NCBI GenBank assembly: GCA_002709005.1
Contig: PAPH01000017.1
Location: 17,530 to 81,529 of the forward strand
DNA: 64,000 nt
Direction of reading: 5' to 3'
From: Hyphomicrobiales bacterium
GTDB lineage: Bacteria > Pseudomonadota > Alphaproteobacteria > Rhizobiales > Rhizobiaceae
Positions 46,385 to 55,898 of the stretch are shown piece by piece. Position 1 is the first letter of the stretch, and each line of letters begins with the position of its first letter. Position numbers and translations under genes: made by a program. The notes beneath the pieces were generated by a model. The model did not search any database, was not told where the DNA came from, and saw only the letters and a program-made list of their open reading frames with translations.

Positions 46385-47071
46385 ATGATTACCCGACGCA
46401 TCTTCGTGGGGGCCGCAGCCTCCGCCATACTATCCGGCTGCACGACGGCCGGCACCGGTCGCCGCGGCCTGACGCCCGCAGCCCCAAAGCCGCCGGCAAT
46501 GCCCGAATTCTACGGGCCGGTTCCCGACGAACCCTTCCCCATTCCAGCCGTACCGGCCGGCGTGGTGCCGGAACGCTACTGGAGAACGACGGTGGAAAAC
46601 CCCTACCCGCAGTTCGCGCCGGGGACGGTGGTCGTCGACCCGCAGAATTTCTATCTTCACCACATCGAGCACGGCGGCAGCGCCACGCGATACGGTATCG
46701 GGGTTGGCCGTCAGGGCTTCTCCTGGGCCGGCAATGCGGTGGTGCAGTACAAGCGCAAATGGCCGCGCTGGAAGGCCCCCGACGACATGGTGGCCAGACA
46801 GCCGGAACTCGCGCCCTATTCTGTGGCCGCTGGCGGCATGGACCCCGGGTTGATGAACCCGCTCAGTGCGCGGGCCCTCTACCTGTTTCAGAACGGCGAG
46901 GACACGCTTTACCGTCTGCATGGCAACCCGGAAGCGGCGTCGATCGGGCAGGCTGTGTCCTCGGGCTGCATCCGGCTTCTGAACCAGGACGTGATCGATC
47001 TCCACGACCGCGTGCGGGACGGCAGCCGGGTGGTGGTGCTTAATTCGACCCTACCCGCCGCGCTCTCCTAA
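46385..47071 (+). CDS. L,D-transpeptidase (YkuD family), second copy
   Basis: 228 residues. A lipoprotein-type signal with Arg-Arg (MITRRIFVGAAASAILSGC) ends in a lipobox cysteine. The YkuD domain ends in LHGNPEAASIGQAVSSGCIR with catalytic Cys195. It is highly similar along its length to the transpeptidase at 31737 (shared GFSWAGNAVVQYKRKWP-like and QPELAPYS-like stretches; FQNGEDTLYRLHG is identical), so the two are paralogs. They probably make 3-3 cross-links or attach proteins to murein. The ATG follows TCAGGACAGTTCA. It follows the small secreted protein and precedes betI. Confidence 0.9.
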   Translation: MITRRIFVGAAASAILSGCTTAGTGRRGLTPAAPKPPAMPEFYGPVPDEPFPIPAVPAGVVPERYWRTTVENPYPQFAPGTVVVDPQNFYLHHIEHGGSATRYGIGVGRQGFSWAGNAVVQYKRKWPRWKAPDDMVARQPELAPYSVAAGGMDPGLMNPLSARALYLFQNGEDTLYRLHGNPEAASIGQAVSSGCIRLLNQDVIDLHDRVRDGSRVVVLNSTLPAALS

Positions 47072-47190
47072 GCCCATGCCAAGTCGGAAGGCAGATCCAT
47101 CGGATCTGTCGTCCGGCGGCAGGTGCAGGCAGCTCATCCCTTCACCCTTCAAAATCGCGCATCTCCCTGAAATATTACCATTTTTAATGG

Positions 47191-47210
47191 TTGATTGATT
47201 GATCAATTAA
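47191..47210. promoter_or_regulatory. betI: candidate BetI operator
   Basis: TTGATTGATTGATCAATTAA, an AT-rich imperfect palindrome centred on TGATCA (14 of 16 central bases symmetric), about 65-85 bp before betI. BetI-type operators of other proteobacteria have TTGATTGA..TCAAT character. It probably mediates choline-relieved repression of the operon. Confidence 0.55.
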
Positions 47211-47276
47211 TCTTTGTTACGCTTCTCGCAGATATATTCCGCATGACCGTCATCAACCAGCCAAAGGGGTCCCGTG

Positions 47277-47867
47277 ATGCGCAGGGCTGACATCGAGAAC
47301 GTGCGTAAAAAGGCGCTGACGGATGCCGCCATACAGGCCGTCGGCGCGCAAGGCTCGATGGACGTCACGATGGCCGACATCGCCGCGCGCGCGGGTGTCT
47401 CCGCTGCCCTCGCCCACCATTATTTCGGCTCCAAGCAGGATCTGATGACCGCATCCGTGCGGGCGTTGCTGGCAGACCTGAGGACCGACGCCATCGCCGC
47501 GCTCGGCAATGCGCGCTCACCCCGGGGGCGGCTCTCGGCAATCATTCAGGTCTCGTTCTCGGCCAAGCAGTTTTCCAGCGAAACGGTGGCGGCCTGGCTC
47601 GCCTTCTATGTGGAGGCGCAACGCAACCCCGGCCTGTCGCGGCTTCTGGGCATCTACGGGCGCCGGCTTCATTCCAATCTGGTGAGCGGGCTCCGGCCGA
47701 TGGTCGGCGAATGGGAAGCAGCCCGCATCGCCGAGGGAACCGCCGCCATGATTGACGGGCTCTACATCCGCAAGGCGCTCGGTTCGGCGGGACGCCGCGC
47801 CGACCCGGTCCAGCTCGTCGAGGACCATATCGAAACCCAGATCGCTTCGGTGAGGAGATTCGCCTGA
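47277..47867 (+). CDS. betI: transcriptional repressor BetI (TetR family)
   Basis: 196 residues. The N-terminal TetR helix-turn-helix is DAAIQAVGAQGSMDVTMADI followed by ARAGVSAALAHHYFGSKQDLM. The C-terminal ligand domain resembles BetI, with SFSAKQFSSETVAAWLAFYV and a QRNPGLSRLLGIYGRRL stretch. BetI represses the betaine synthesis genes until choline binds. It is first in betI-betC-(zinc-ribbon)-betB-betA, and its own promoter holds a palindrome that fits its operator. The ATG at 47277 has AAAGGGG 7 nt upstream; a GTG three bases earlier is less likely. Confidence 0.93.
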   Translation: MRRADIENVRKKALTDAAIQAVGAQGSMDVTMADIAARAGVSAALAHHYFGSKQDLMTASVRALLADLRTDAIAALGNARSPRGRLSAIIQVSFSAKQFSSETVAAWLAFYVEAQRNPGLSRLLGIYGRRLHSNLVSGLRPMVGEWEAARIAEGTAAMIDGLYIRKALGSAGRRADPVQLVEDHIETQIASVRRFA

Positions 47868-47868
47868 C

Positions 47869-49401
47869 ATGACCACGCCGGCCAGCCCCAACATTCTCGT
47901 CCTGATGGTCGACCAGCTCAACGGAAAGTTCTTTCCCGACGGGCCGGCGGATTTCCTGCACGCGCCGAACCTCAAGAAGCTCGCCCCGCGCTCCTGGCGG
48001 TTCGCCAACAACTATACCGCCTCGCCGCTTTGCGCGCCGGGCCGGGCGTCGTTCATGTCCGGCCAGTTGCCGCGGCGCACCCGCGTCTACGACAATGCCG
48101 CCGAGTTCGCCTCGGACATTCCCACCTTCGCCCACCACCTCAGACGCGCGGGCTACCAGACCTGCCTGTCGGGGAAGATGCACTTCGTCGGGCCCGACCA
48201 GCTTCACGGTTTCGAGGAGCGGCTGACGACCGACATCTATCCCGCCGATTTCGGCTGGACGCCGGACTACCGCAAGCCGGGAGAACGGATCGACTGGTGG
48301 TATCACAATCTCGGTTCGGTAACGGGCGCCGGTGTGGCCGAAACCTCGAACCAGATGGAATATGACGACGAGGTCGCTTTCTTCGCCAACCAGAAGCTTC
48401 ATCAGCTTTCACGCGAGAGCGAGAATGCGGACCGCCGCCCCTGGCTTCTCACCATCTCCTTCACCCATCCGCACGATCCCTACGTGGCACGGCGGAAATA
48501 CTGGGATCTCTACGAGGGCATCGACGAGCTGAGCCCGGAGGTGAACGCCATTCCCTATGAGGAAATGGACCCGCATTCCCAGCGCCTCTACAAGGCGAGC
48601 GACTGCGCGAACTTCCAGATCACCGAAGAGAACATCCGCCGGTCGCGCCAAGCCTATTTCGCCAACATCTCCTATCTCGACGACAAGATCGGGATGCTGC
48701 TTGAAACGCTCGACCAGACCCGGATGGCGAAGGACACGGTCATCCTGTTCTGCTCCGACCGTGGCGACATGCTGGGCGAGCGCGGGATGTGGTTCAAGAT
48801 GAGCTTCTTCGAGGGCTCGTCTCGCGTGCCGCTCATGATCGCCGTACCCGGCGATGCGGGCGGCTCGGTGACCGCTCCGGTTTCCAATCTCGATATCGCG
48901 CCGACGCTGGCCGACCTTGCCCATGTCTCCATGGATGACATCGCCCCATGGACGGATGGCGAAAGCCTGCTGCCCCTGACGCGTGGTGAAGAGCGCAGTT
49001 CACCCGTGCTGATGGAATATGCGGCGGAAGGCTCCTACGCGCCGCTGGTGAGCATCCGGGAGGGGAAATACAAGTTCAACCATTGTGAACTCGACCCGCC
49101 GCAACTCTTTGATCTTGAATCCGATCCGCTCGAACTCGACAACCTGGCCGGCAAGCCTGAATTCGCCGAGCAGGTCGCCGGCTACATGGCCCGCGTGCGC
49201 GAGCGCTGGGACATGACCGCCTATGACGGGGAAGTCCGCCAGAGCCAGGCGCGGCGCTGGGTGGTCTACGAGGCGCTGAGAAACGGCAACTATTACCCAT
49301 GGGATTTCCAGCCGTTGCAGAGGGCTTCGGAGCGCTACATGCGCAACCACATGGATCTGAACGTACTCGAAGACGAGAAGAGGTTTCCCCGCGGAGAATG
49401 A
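47869..49401 (+). CDS. betC: choline-sulfatase
   Basis: 510 residues, sulfatase family. The formylglycine site is Cys55 in SPLCAPGRASFMSG (C-x-P-x-R), which needs conversion by a maturase encoded elsewhere. The N-terminal metal residues are in ILVLMVDQLNG, and SGKMHFVGPDQLHGFEERLT, LFCSDRGDMLGERGMW and the C-terminal YYPWDFQPLQ are choline-sulfatase blocks. It hydrolyses choline-O-sulfate to choline and sulfate in the cytoplasm. It starts 1 bp after betI and overlaps the next gene by 4 bp. Confidence 0.95.
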   Translation: MTTPASPNILVLMVDQLNGKFFPDGPADFLHAPNLKKLAPRSWRFANNYTASPLCAPGRASFMSGQLPRRTRVYDNAAEFASDIPTFAHHLRRAGYQTCLSGKMHFVGPDQLHGFEERLTTDIYPADFGWTPDYRKPGERIDWWYHNLGSVTGAGVAETSNQMEYDDEVAFFANQKLHQLSRESENADRRPWLLTISFTHPHDPYVARRKYWDLYEGIDELSPEVNAIPYEEMDPHSQRLYKASDCANFQITEENIRRSRQAYFANISYLDDKIGMLLETLDQTRMAKDTVILFCSDRGDMLGERGMWFKMSFFEGSSRVPLMIAVPGDAGGSVTAPVSNLDIAPTLADLAHVSMDDIAPWTDGESLLPLTRGEERSSPVLMEYAAEGSYAPLVSIREGKYKFNHCELDPPQLFDLESDPLELDNLAGKPEFAEQVAGYMARVRERWDMTAYDGEVRQSQARRWVVYEALRNGNYYPWDFQPLQRASERYMRNHMDLNVLEDEKRFPRGE

Positions 49402-49679
49402 TGAACAGGCAGGAACTGGAACGGGCGCAGACCCACTCGCTCAACAATCGCTCGGAGCTGGAAAAGAGCCGGCGCTGCGGATGCTTTCACTGCGAGAGCG
49501 TCTTTCCCGCCAGCGCGGTCCTGCACTGGACGGAAAAGAGCCGCCCGCAAGGCGAATGGACCGCGCTTTGCCCGAGCTGCGGGATCGACGCGGTGATCGG
49601 CGATGCGGCCGGTTTCGGCATGAGCCCGGTCTTCCTGCGCGAAATGCGCGATCGCTGGTTCGGCTCGAGCCGCGTTTGA
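49398..49679 (+). CDS. small zinc-ribbon protein inside the bet operon
   Basis: 93 residues. Two CxxC pairs, CGCFHC and [10 protein letters not shown], form a likely zinc ribbon after an N-terminal helix ([20 protein letters not shown]). The tail has [18 protein letters not shown]. The ATG at 49398 overlaps the betC stop (ATGA), and betB follows after 46 bp, so it is co-transcribed with the betaine genes. Similar small cytoplasmic proteins occur in other alphaproteobacteria, but no function is known to me. Its insertion between betC and betB is not part of the classical betICBA order. Confidence 0.8.
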   Translation: MMNRQELERAQTHSLNNRSELEKSRRCGCFHCESVFPASAVLHWTEKSRPQGEWTALCPSCGIDAVIGDAAGFGMSPVFLREMRDRWFGSSRV

Positions 49680-49725
49680 CGCCGATTACGACCGCAACAC
49701 GATTACCACCAGAGGCCAGATAAAT

Positions 49726-51192
49726 ATGACCGCCGCACAGCCGAAAGCTTCGCATTACATCAACGGAGAGTACCGAGAGGATATGTCCGGTTCCTCCTTC
49801 GAAACGCACTATCCCGCGAGCGGCGAGACGATCGCCACGCTGCATGCCGCAACCACAGATCTCGTCGACGAGGCGGTTGCCGCAGCTCGTGCGGCACAGC
49901 CCGCCTGGGCGAAGATGACGGGAGTGGAACGCGGTCGCATTCTGCGAAAGGCCGCCGACATCATCCGCGAGCGCAACGCCGAGATCTCGCGCATCGAGAC
50001 GCTCGACACCGGCAAGGCGATCCAGGAAACGCTGGTGGCCGACGCGGCGTCGGCGGCCGATTGTCTCGAATATTTCGGCGGGATCGCCGGCGGGATCACC
50101 GGCGAGACGGCTGATCTGGGGGGCGATTTCGTCTATACCCGCCGCGAGCCGCTGGGCGTCTGCGCGGGCATCGGCGCATGGAACTACCCCATGCAGATTG
50201 CCGCCTGGAAAGCGGCCCCGGCACTGGCTGCCGGCAACGCCTTCATCTTCAAGCCCTCCGAGATGACGCCGCTGACGGCGCTGATCCTGGCCGAAATCCT
50301 CACCGAAGCCGGCCTGCCCGCCGGCATCTTCAACGTCGTCCAGGGTTTCGGCGACATCGGCGCGCATCTGGCCTCCCATCCAGGCATCGACAAGATCTCG
50401 CTGACCGGCTCGGTGCCGACGGGCGAGAAGGTGATGGGGGCGGCAGCACCCACCCTGAAGAACGTGACGATGGAGCTCGGCGGCAAGTCGCCGATCCTCG
50501 TCTTCGACGACGCCAGTCTCGAGGATGCGATCGGCGGAGCGATGCTCGGCAATTTCTATTCGACCGGGCAGATCTGCTCGAACGGCACGCGTGTCTTCGT
50601 TCAGCGCGGAATCTACGACCGATTTGTGGAACGGGCGCGCGTACGCACCGAAACCATTCGGATCGGCGACCCGCTCGACCCCGAAACGCAGATGGGACCG
50701 CTGATATCGGCGGCGCAGCGCGAGAAGGTGCTCGGCTATATCGCCAAGGGCAAGGACGAAGGCGCGCGGCTGGTGACGGGCGGCGATGCGCTGACGCTGC
50801 AGGGTTTCGAAAACGGTCACTACATCGCCCCGACAATCTTCGCCGACGTCACCGACGACATGACGATCGCGCGGGAAGAAATCTTTGGCCCGGTGATGTC
50901 GATCCTCCCCTTCGAGACCGAGGAAGAGGCAGTCGCGCGCGCCAACGCCACCGAATTCGGACTGGCCGCCGGCGTATTCACCTCCGACCTCACCCGCGCT
51001 CACCGGACGGTGGCGGCGCTCGAGGCAGGCACCACGTGGATCAACACCTACAACCTGACCCCGATCGAGGCCCCCTTCGGCGGGGTGAAGCGCTCGGGCA
51101 TCGGGCGCGAGAATTCGAAGGCGGCGATCGACCACTACACGCGGCTCAAGAGCGTCTATGTCGCCACCGGGCCGGTCGACAGCCCCTATTGA
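49726..51192 (+). CDS. betB: betaine aldehyde dehydrogenase
   Basis: 488 residues. Cofactor and catalytic features include [59 protein letters not shown] (Glu), and the nucleophile Cys284 in [15 protein letters not shown], then [11 protein letters not shown]. The ICSNGTR variant and the C-terminal [12 protein letters not shown] are typical of BetB. It oxidises betaine aldehyde to glycine betaine with NAD(P)+ in the cytoplasm. It is the fourth gene of the bet operon, 39 bp before betA. Confidence 0.95.
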   Translation: MTAAQPKASHYINGEYREDMSGSSFETHYPASGETIATLHAATTDLVDEAVAAARAAQPAWAKMTGVERGRILRKAADIIRERNAEISRIETLDTGKAIQETLVADAASAADCLEYFGGIAGGITGETADLGGDFVYTRREPLGVCAGIGAWNYPMQIAAWKAAPALAAGNAFIFKPSEMTPLTALILAEILTEAGLPAGIFNVVQGFGDIGAHLASHPGIDKISLTGSVPTGEKVMGAAAPTLKNVTMELGGKSPILVFDDASLEDAIGGAMLGNFYSTGQICSNGTRVFVQRGIYDRFVERARVRTETIRIGDPLDPETQMGPLISAAQREKVLGYIAKGKDEGARLVTGGDALTLQGFENGHYIAPTIFADVTDDMTIAREEIFGPVMSILPFETEEEAVARANATEFGLAAGVFTSDLTRAHRTVAALEAGTTWINTYNLTPIEAPFGGVKRSGIGRENSKAAIDHYTRLKSVYVATGPVDSPY

Positions 51193-51231
51193 ACGCGGCT
51201 TGACGCGAGAATTTGAAGTCGAGGTTTTTTC

Positions 51232-52911
51232 ATGGAAGCTGATTTTGTTATCGTGGGTTCCGGCTCGGCCGGCTCGGCGCTCGCTGCCCGGCTGTCGGAG
51301 GACGGCAAGAACTCGGTGATCGTCGTCGAGTTCGGCGGCACCGACGCCGGCCCGTTCATTCGCATGCCGGCGGCGCTCTCCTACCCGATGAACATGGGCA
51401 TCTACGACTGGGGCTATTCGAGCGAGCCCGAACCCAATCTCGGCAACCGGCGTCTCGCCGCCCCGCGCGGCAAGGTGATCGGCGGCTCGTCCTCGATCAA
51501 CGGCATGGTGTTCGTGCGCGGCCATGCGGAGGACTTCAACCACTGGGCCGACCAGGGCGCGACCGGCTGGTCGTACGCCGACGTGCTTCCCTATTTCAAG
51601 CGGATGGAAACGTCACACCAGCATGGCGGGATCGGCGGCGAGGACGGCTGGCGCGGCACCGAGGGGCCGCTCAATGTGCGCCGGGGCGAATTGAAAAACC
51701 CGCTCTTCAAGGCCTTTATCGAGGCGGGCCGGCAGGCCGGTTTCGGAGTGACGGAGGACTATAACGGATCGCGTCAGGAAGGTTTCGGCGAGATGGAGCA
51801 GACAATCCATCAGGGCCGGCGCTGGTCGGCGGCGGATGCCTATCTCAAGCCCGCGCTGAAGCGCAAGAACGTGAATCTGGTCAAGGGCCTGGCGCGCCGC
51901 GTTGTCATCGAGAATCACCGCGCGACGGGCGTGGAGATCGAGGCCAGGGGACAGATCCAGGTGATCAATGCGCGGCGCGAAGTCGTGCTCGCGGCCTCCG
52001 CCTTCAATTCGCCGAAGCTCCTCATGCTGTCGGGTATCGGGCCAGCCGAACATCTCGCCGCCCACGGTATCGACGTGGTCGCCGACCGGCCGGGCGTGGG
52101 CGCGAACCTGCAGGACCATCTCGAACTCTACATCCAGCAGGCCTCGACCAAGCCGATCACGCTCAACGCCCATCTCAACCTCTTCTCCAAGGCGGTGATC
52201 GGGGCGCAGTGGCTGTTTCTGGGCAAGGGGCTCGGCACCTCGAACCAGTTCGAAGCCGCCGCCTTCGTACGCTCGCGCGCCGGGGTAAAGTATCCGGACA
52301 TCCAGTATCACTTCCTGCCGGGCGCGATCCGTTATGACGGCAAGGCGGCCGCCGCCGGCCACGGCTTCCAGGCCCATGTCGGGCCGATGCGCTCACCCTC
52401 GCGCGGAACCGTGCGTCTCAGGTCCAACGACCCGAAGGCCGCACCCGAGATCCGGTTCAACTACATGAGCACGGAAGAGGACTGGCAGGACTTCCGCCAC
52501 TGCATCCGGCTGACACGCGAGATTTTCGGCCAGCAGGCCTTCGACGAATGGCGCGGCGAGGAAATCTCGCCAGGCAGTCACGTGCAGACGGATGCGGACC
52601 TCAACGCCTTCATCCGCGACCACGCCGAAAGCGCCTATCACCCCTGCGGCACGTGCCGCATGGGTCGGGCCGACGATGTTAACGCGGTGGTCGATCCCGA
52701 AACACGGGTGATCGGAGTGGACGGTTTACGGGTCGCGGACTCCTCGCTGTTTCCGCGCATCACCAACGGCAATCTCAACGGCCCGTCTATCATGACCGGC
52801 GAAAAGGCCGCCGACCACATTCTCGGCAGGACGCCGCTGGCGCCGTCCAACCTGGAACCGTGGATCAACCCGAACTGGCAGACGACAGACCGGCTGGCCG
52901 AGGCGGGGTGA
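51232..52911 (+). CDS. betA: choline dehydrogenase (GMC oxidoreductase)
   Basis: 559 residues. The FAD-binding motif [18 protein letters not shown] is N-terminal. GMC signature blocks are [20 protein letters not shown] and [18 protein letters not shown], and the catalytic His region is [13 protein letters not shown] with the C-terminal [19 protein letters not shown]. It oxidises choline to betaine aldehyde on the membrane, feeding electrons to the respiratory chain. It completes the pathway with betC and betB. The start ATG follows a GAGGTTTTTTC stretch, a modest ribosome-binding site. Confidence 0.95.
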   Translation: MEADFVIVGSGSAGSALAARLSEDGKNSVIVVEFGGTDAGPFIRMPAALSYPMNMGIYDWGYSSEPEPNLGNRRLAAPRGKVIGGSSSINGMVFVRGHAEDFNHWADQGATGWSYADVLPYFKRMETSHQHGGIGGEDGWRGTEGPLNVRRGELKNPLFKAFIEAGRQAGFGVTEDYNGSRQEGFGEMEQTIHQGRRWSAADAYLKPALKRKNVNLVKGLARRVVIENHRATGVEIEARGQIQVINARREVVLAASAFNSPKLLMLSGIGPAEHLAAHGIDVVADRPGVGANLQDHLELYIQQASTKPITLNAHLNLFSKAVIGAQWLFLGKGLGTSNQFEAAAFVRSRAGVKYPDIQYHFLPGAIRYDGKAAAAGHGFQAHVGPMRSPSRGTVRLRSNDPKAAPEIRFNYMSTEEDWQDFRHCIRLTREIFGQQAFDEWRGEEISPGSHVQTDADLNAFIRDHAESAYHPCGTCRMGRADDVNAVVDPETRVIGVDGLRVADSSLFPRITNGNLNGPSIMTGEKAADHILGRTPLAPSNLEPWINPNWQTTDRLAEAG

Positions 52912-53006
52912 GATCGGAACTCGGGCGACCTGACTTCGCCGAATATGACGCCATCCTTACATGAGATGGTTCTCGTTGATCGGCGCCGCTCGAAAGGATT
53001 GCCGGA

Positions 53007-53140
53007 AATTTCCCTCGGGCCCGCGGGAAATTCTGCTGACGGCTCCGGCCATCGCCGCGGAGGGTGGCAAGTCCGATATCGGGGTAAAACCGGGACAGTA
53101 AGGGATGGTCCCATCCAACATGGTTAACGGGGAATTAACC
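53007..53140 (+). promoter_or_regulatory. hairpin-rich leader of the ExoQ-like gene
   Basis: Three separate hairpins precede the TTG start: AATTTCCC/GGGAAATT (53007-53014 with 53025-53032), GGATGG/CCATCC (53103-53116) and GGTTAA/TTAACC (53122-53140). No T-run follows any of them. They may control translation of the TTG-initiated gene or reflect promoter architecture. Confidence 0.4.
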
Positions 53141-53168
53141 GGCTGGACGGCATTGTCGGGACGACGCT

Positions 53169-54542
53169 TTGCATCCGAGACCGACATTGACCTATCAGGC
53201 CGCCCCCTATCGTGCTGACGCCTCGCCCGCCGATCTGGCGCGGCTGGTCCGGCTCGTGGTGGCAATGGTCGCGGCGACGCTGGTTTTCGTCACGTTTACC
53301 CCCTTCCCCGCCGCCACCTCCTCGATCGCCACGCAGGATGCCAATGCATCGGGCGATATCGTCAACCAGATCGGCTATCTGGGGATCTGCGGGCTGGCGC
53401 TCGCCGTGCTCCTGACGCTGAGCGAGCGGCGGCGGCTCATTGAACTCGTGCGCTGGCAATGGCTGTTGATGGGCCTGATCCTCGTCTGGTCGCTGGTCCA
53501 GTCCGCCTATCCGGATCTGGCGATGCGCGGGGTTATCTTCACCCTGGTGGCGATGGCGATTGCCGCGAGCGTGGTTCTTCTGCCGAAAACGGAAGCCGAT
53601 TTCCGCCTGGCTTTCACCACGGCTTGCGCGATCGTCCTGATCGTCTCCTATTTCGGCGTGTTGTTCCTGCCGGGAAGCGCGCTGCATCTGGAAACAGACG
53701 CCGAGGGCCATTCCGGCCTGTGGCGCGGTATTTACTCGCACAAGAACTTCGCCGGCCCGGTAATGGCGGCGATCGCTCTTTACGGCATCTATCTGTGGCG
53801 GGCGGGCGACCGGATTGCCGGCGTCCTGATCACTCTGGCGGCCGCGTACTTCGTGATCAAGACCGGATCAAAGACCACCGCCGGCTTCCTGCCGCTGTCG
53901 GTGATGGTGGTGAGCCTGCGCCGCTTCTTCGGCAGCGCCAGGCTGGTGCTCGTCGCCCATGTCTGTGCGGTCGTGCTGATCGCCGTGCTGACGATCGGCA
54001 GTGCCTTCTCGCCACGGATCGAGGCGGTCACCCATACGCTGATCGCCGACACAACCTTCACCGGACGTGACAACATCTGGGAATTCGGCGTGCACAATCT
54101 GCCGGAAGGACTGTTTAGCAGCTACGGCTTCTTCGGCTTCTGGGGCACCAACGTGCCGCTGGCGCAGGAAGAGGACACGAGCGCGCGCTGGGATGTGCGC
54201 TATATCGTGTCCGGCCATACCAACTTCATCGACGCCATAATGAGCTTCGGCCGGGTGCCGGGCGCAATTCTCGTCGCGCTCCTCCTGCTGCTTCCCGCCT
54301 TTCATTATGTGCGCGCCTGCCGACACCCCCAAAACCGGCGGCTTGCCGACTTCTTCATGATGACGGTGACGCTGATGGGGATGATCTCGGCGCTGGAAAC
54401 CTTCTTCTCCGCCCGCGCCATGACGACATGGCTGGTCTTCTTCATCGCCGTTTTCGGCCTGTCGGCGCTCGCCGGCCGTCGGGCCTACTGGGCGCAAGAC
54501 CATAGGGTCCGTCCTGTTGTCGGCTTAACATTTTCCAAATGA
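53169..54542 (+). CDS. O-antigen ligase/ExoQ-like polysaccharide polymerase
   Basis: 457 residues with about 11 membrane segments and the large periplasmic loop of the Wzy/WaaL type (about 280-345; GRDNIWEFGVHNLPEGLFSSYG; GHTNFIDAIMSFGRVPGAI). The loop pattern and the SHKNFAGPVMAAIALYGIYL segment are like ExoQ/O-antigen polymerases of rhizobia. It would join repeat units of an exopolysaccharide at the periplasmic face. The start is a TTG at 53169 because a stop lies in frame just upstream at 53136. A membrane acyltransferase follows 43 bp downstream on the same strand, which suggests modification of the same polymer. Confidence 0.82.
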   Translation: MHPRPTLTYQAAPYRADASPADLARLVRLVVAMVAATLVFVTFTPFPAATSSIATQDANASGDIVNQIGYLGICGLALAVLLTLSERRRLIELVRWQWLLMGLILVWSLVQSAYPDLAMRGVIFTLVAMAIAASVVLLPKTEADFRLAFTTACAIVLIVSYFGVLFLPGSALHLETDAEGHSGLWRGIYSHKNFAGPVMAAIALYGIYLWRAGDRIAGVLITLAAAYFVIKTGSKTTAGFLPLSVMVVSLRRFFGSARLVLVAHVCAVVLIAVLTIGSAFSPRIEAVTHTLIADTTFTGRDNIWEFGVHNLPEGLFSSYGFFGFWGTNVPLAQEEDTSARWDVRYIVSGHTNFIDAIMSFGRVPGAILVALLLLLPAFHYVRACRHPQNRRLADFFMMTVTLMGMISALETFFSARAMTTWLVFFIAVFGLSALAGRRAYWAQDHRVRPVVGLTFSK

Positions 54543-54585
54543 AGCGCGGCTAATGTCCTAGGCTCCAATCTGGAGACCCGAGACT

Positions 54586-55707
54586 TTGAAGCAGGCTGGC
54601 GAAAAGATACTGCCACTTGAATCGCTGCGCGGCATCGCCGCGCTGTCGGTCGTGGTCTATCACGCCGGCGGCCAGTCGACCTTTCTCGACAACGCCTTCT
54701 TCCGCCACGCCTATGTGATGGTCGACTTCTTCTTCGTTCTCTCCGGCTATGTGATCGCGCTGAACTATTTCGACCGGGTGCGCGATCTGCGCTCGCTGGC
54801 CGACTTTCAAATCAAGCGGTTCTGGCGGCTCTACCCGCTGCATCTGGCGACGCTTCTGGCCTTTCTCGCAATCGAGGTGGCGAAATACGCCTTCCAGCTT
54901 AAAACCGGAATTACCGCCAACAACCCGGCCTTCAGCGTCAATGACGGCGGCGCCTTTCTCGCCAATCTGGTTCTTCTGCAGGGCATCGTCATGCCCTCGC
55001 CGAGCTTCAACATACCGAGCTGGTCGATCTCGGCGGAATTCTACACCTATCTGATCTTCGGGCTGGTGCTGCTGGTGCCCGCGCGGCGGCTGATCATCGT
55101 TCTCGTCGCGATCGCCGGTTTCGCAGTTTTCGCGCTGTTCCAGGACGGGCTGATCGCGGACGACTACCGCTTCACGCTCCTGCGCTGCGTCATGTCGTTC
55201 TTCACCGGCGCCTGTGTCTATCTGGTGCTGCGCAGCCGACCGATGGACTTTCCCGCCTTTGCCCAGCCGCTGGCGCTCGTCACCGCCGCGCTCTGCGTCA
55301 TCGCGCTCACCCATACCAGCGGCGAGATCCTGCTGCCGGTGGTCTTCGCGCTGGTCATCGTGGTCTTTTCCTCCGGACGGGACCAGTGGATCGCGCGGGC
55401 GCTGTCGGTTCGCCCTCTCGTCTGGCTCGGCACGATCAGCTATTCGGTCTACATGACCCATTCCGGCGTCTGGTGGGCAACCGAGCAGTTCTACCGATTC
55501 GCGCTGAAACTGCCGACCATCACAACGGAAACCGGCCAGGTGTGGCTTCTCTATCCGGAGGGCACACAACTTATCTATCAGGGTATCCAACTGGCGCTGA
55601 CGCTTCTGGTTTCGCAGCTCACCTACAGCCTCATCGAGGTTCCCTTCCGCTACGGCCTGCCGCGCCGCAAGACGGCAAACGCCGGACCAGCGGGCGGCAA
55701 GGCCTGA
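54586..55707 (+). CDS. acyltransferase-3 (OafA/ExoZ-like) membrane protein
   Basis: 373 residues with ten membrane helices. The acyltransferase-3 signature is LPLESLRGIAALSVVVYHAGG (written in two parts as LPLESLRGIAAL and SVVVYHAGG) with the catalytic His, then VDFFFVLSGYVIALNYFDR, FQIKRFWRLYPLHL and NIPSWSISAEFYTY. Family members O-acetylate surface polysaccharides in the membrane. The start is a TTG with GGAG about 10 nt upstream; a nearby in-frame ATG is absent. It is probably co-transcribed with the ExoQ-like gene. The C-terminus is a short Gly-rich tail. Confidence 0.88.
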   Translation: MKQAGEKILPLESLRGIAALSVVVYHAGGQSTFLDNAFFRHAYVMVDFFFVLSGYVIALNYFDRVRDLRSLADFQIKRFWRLYPLHLATLLAFLAIEVAKYAFQLKTGITANNPAFSVNDGGAFLANLVLLQGIVMPSPSFNIPSWSISAEFYTYLIFGLVLLVPARRLIIVLVAIAGFAVFALFQDGLIADDYRFTLLRCVMSFFTGACVYLVLRSRPMDFPAFAQPLALVTAALCVIALTHTSGEILLPVVFALVIVVFSSGRDQWIARALSVRPLVWLGTISYSVYMTHSGVWWATEQFYRFALKLPTITTETGQVWLLYPEGTQLIYQGIQLALTLLVSQLTYSLIEVPFRYGLPRRKTANAGPAGGKA

Positions 55708-55898
55708 GCTCACCTCCTGCCCGCTGTTTGCGGGGGAAAACTCCTGCTTGCGGTTTGCCGCCGTTCCCGCGTGATATTTTCCTGTCACATTTCCATTGAA
55801 TAGAACGTATGCCCGCATGCGGCGGTGCAAAAGGGATCGTCATTCCTCGCGAATTCGCGTGCCAGCGGCGATGATCGGCAGCGAAACGGAGACTATCC

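Noticed and set aside
49441..51543. 700-codon minus-strand frame antisense to betB and betA
   Set aside because: Spans two well-supported genes and the intergenic gap; composition is of a shadow frame.
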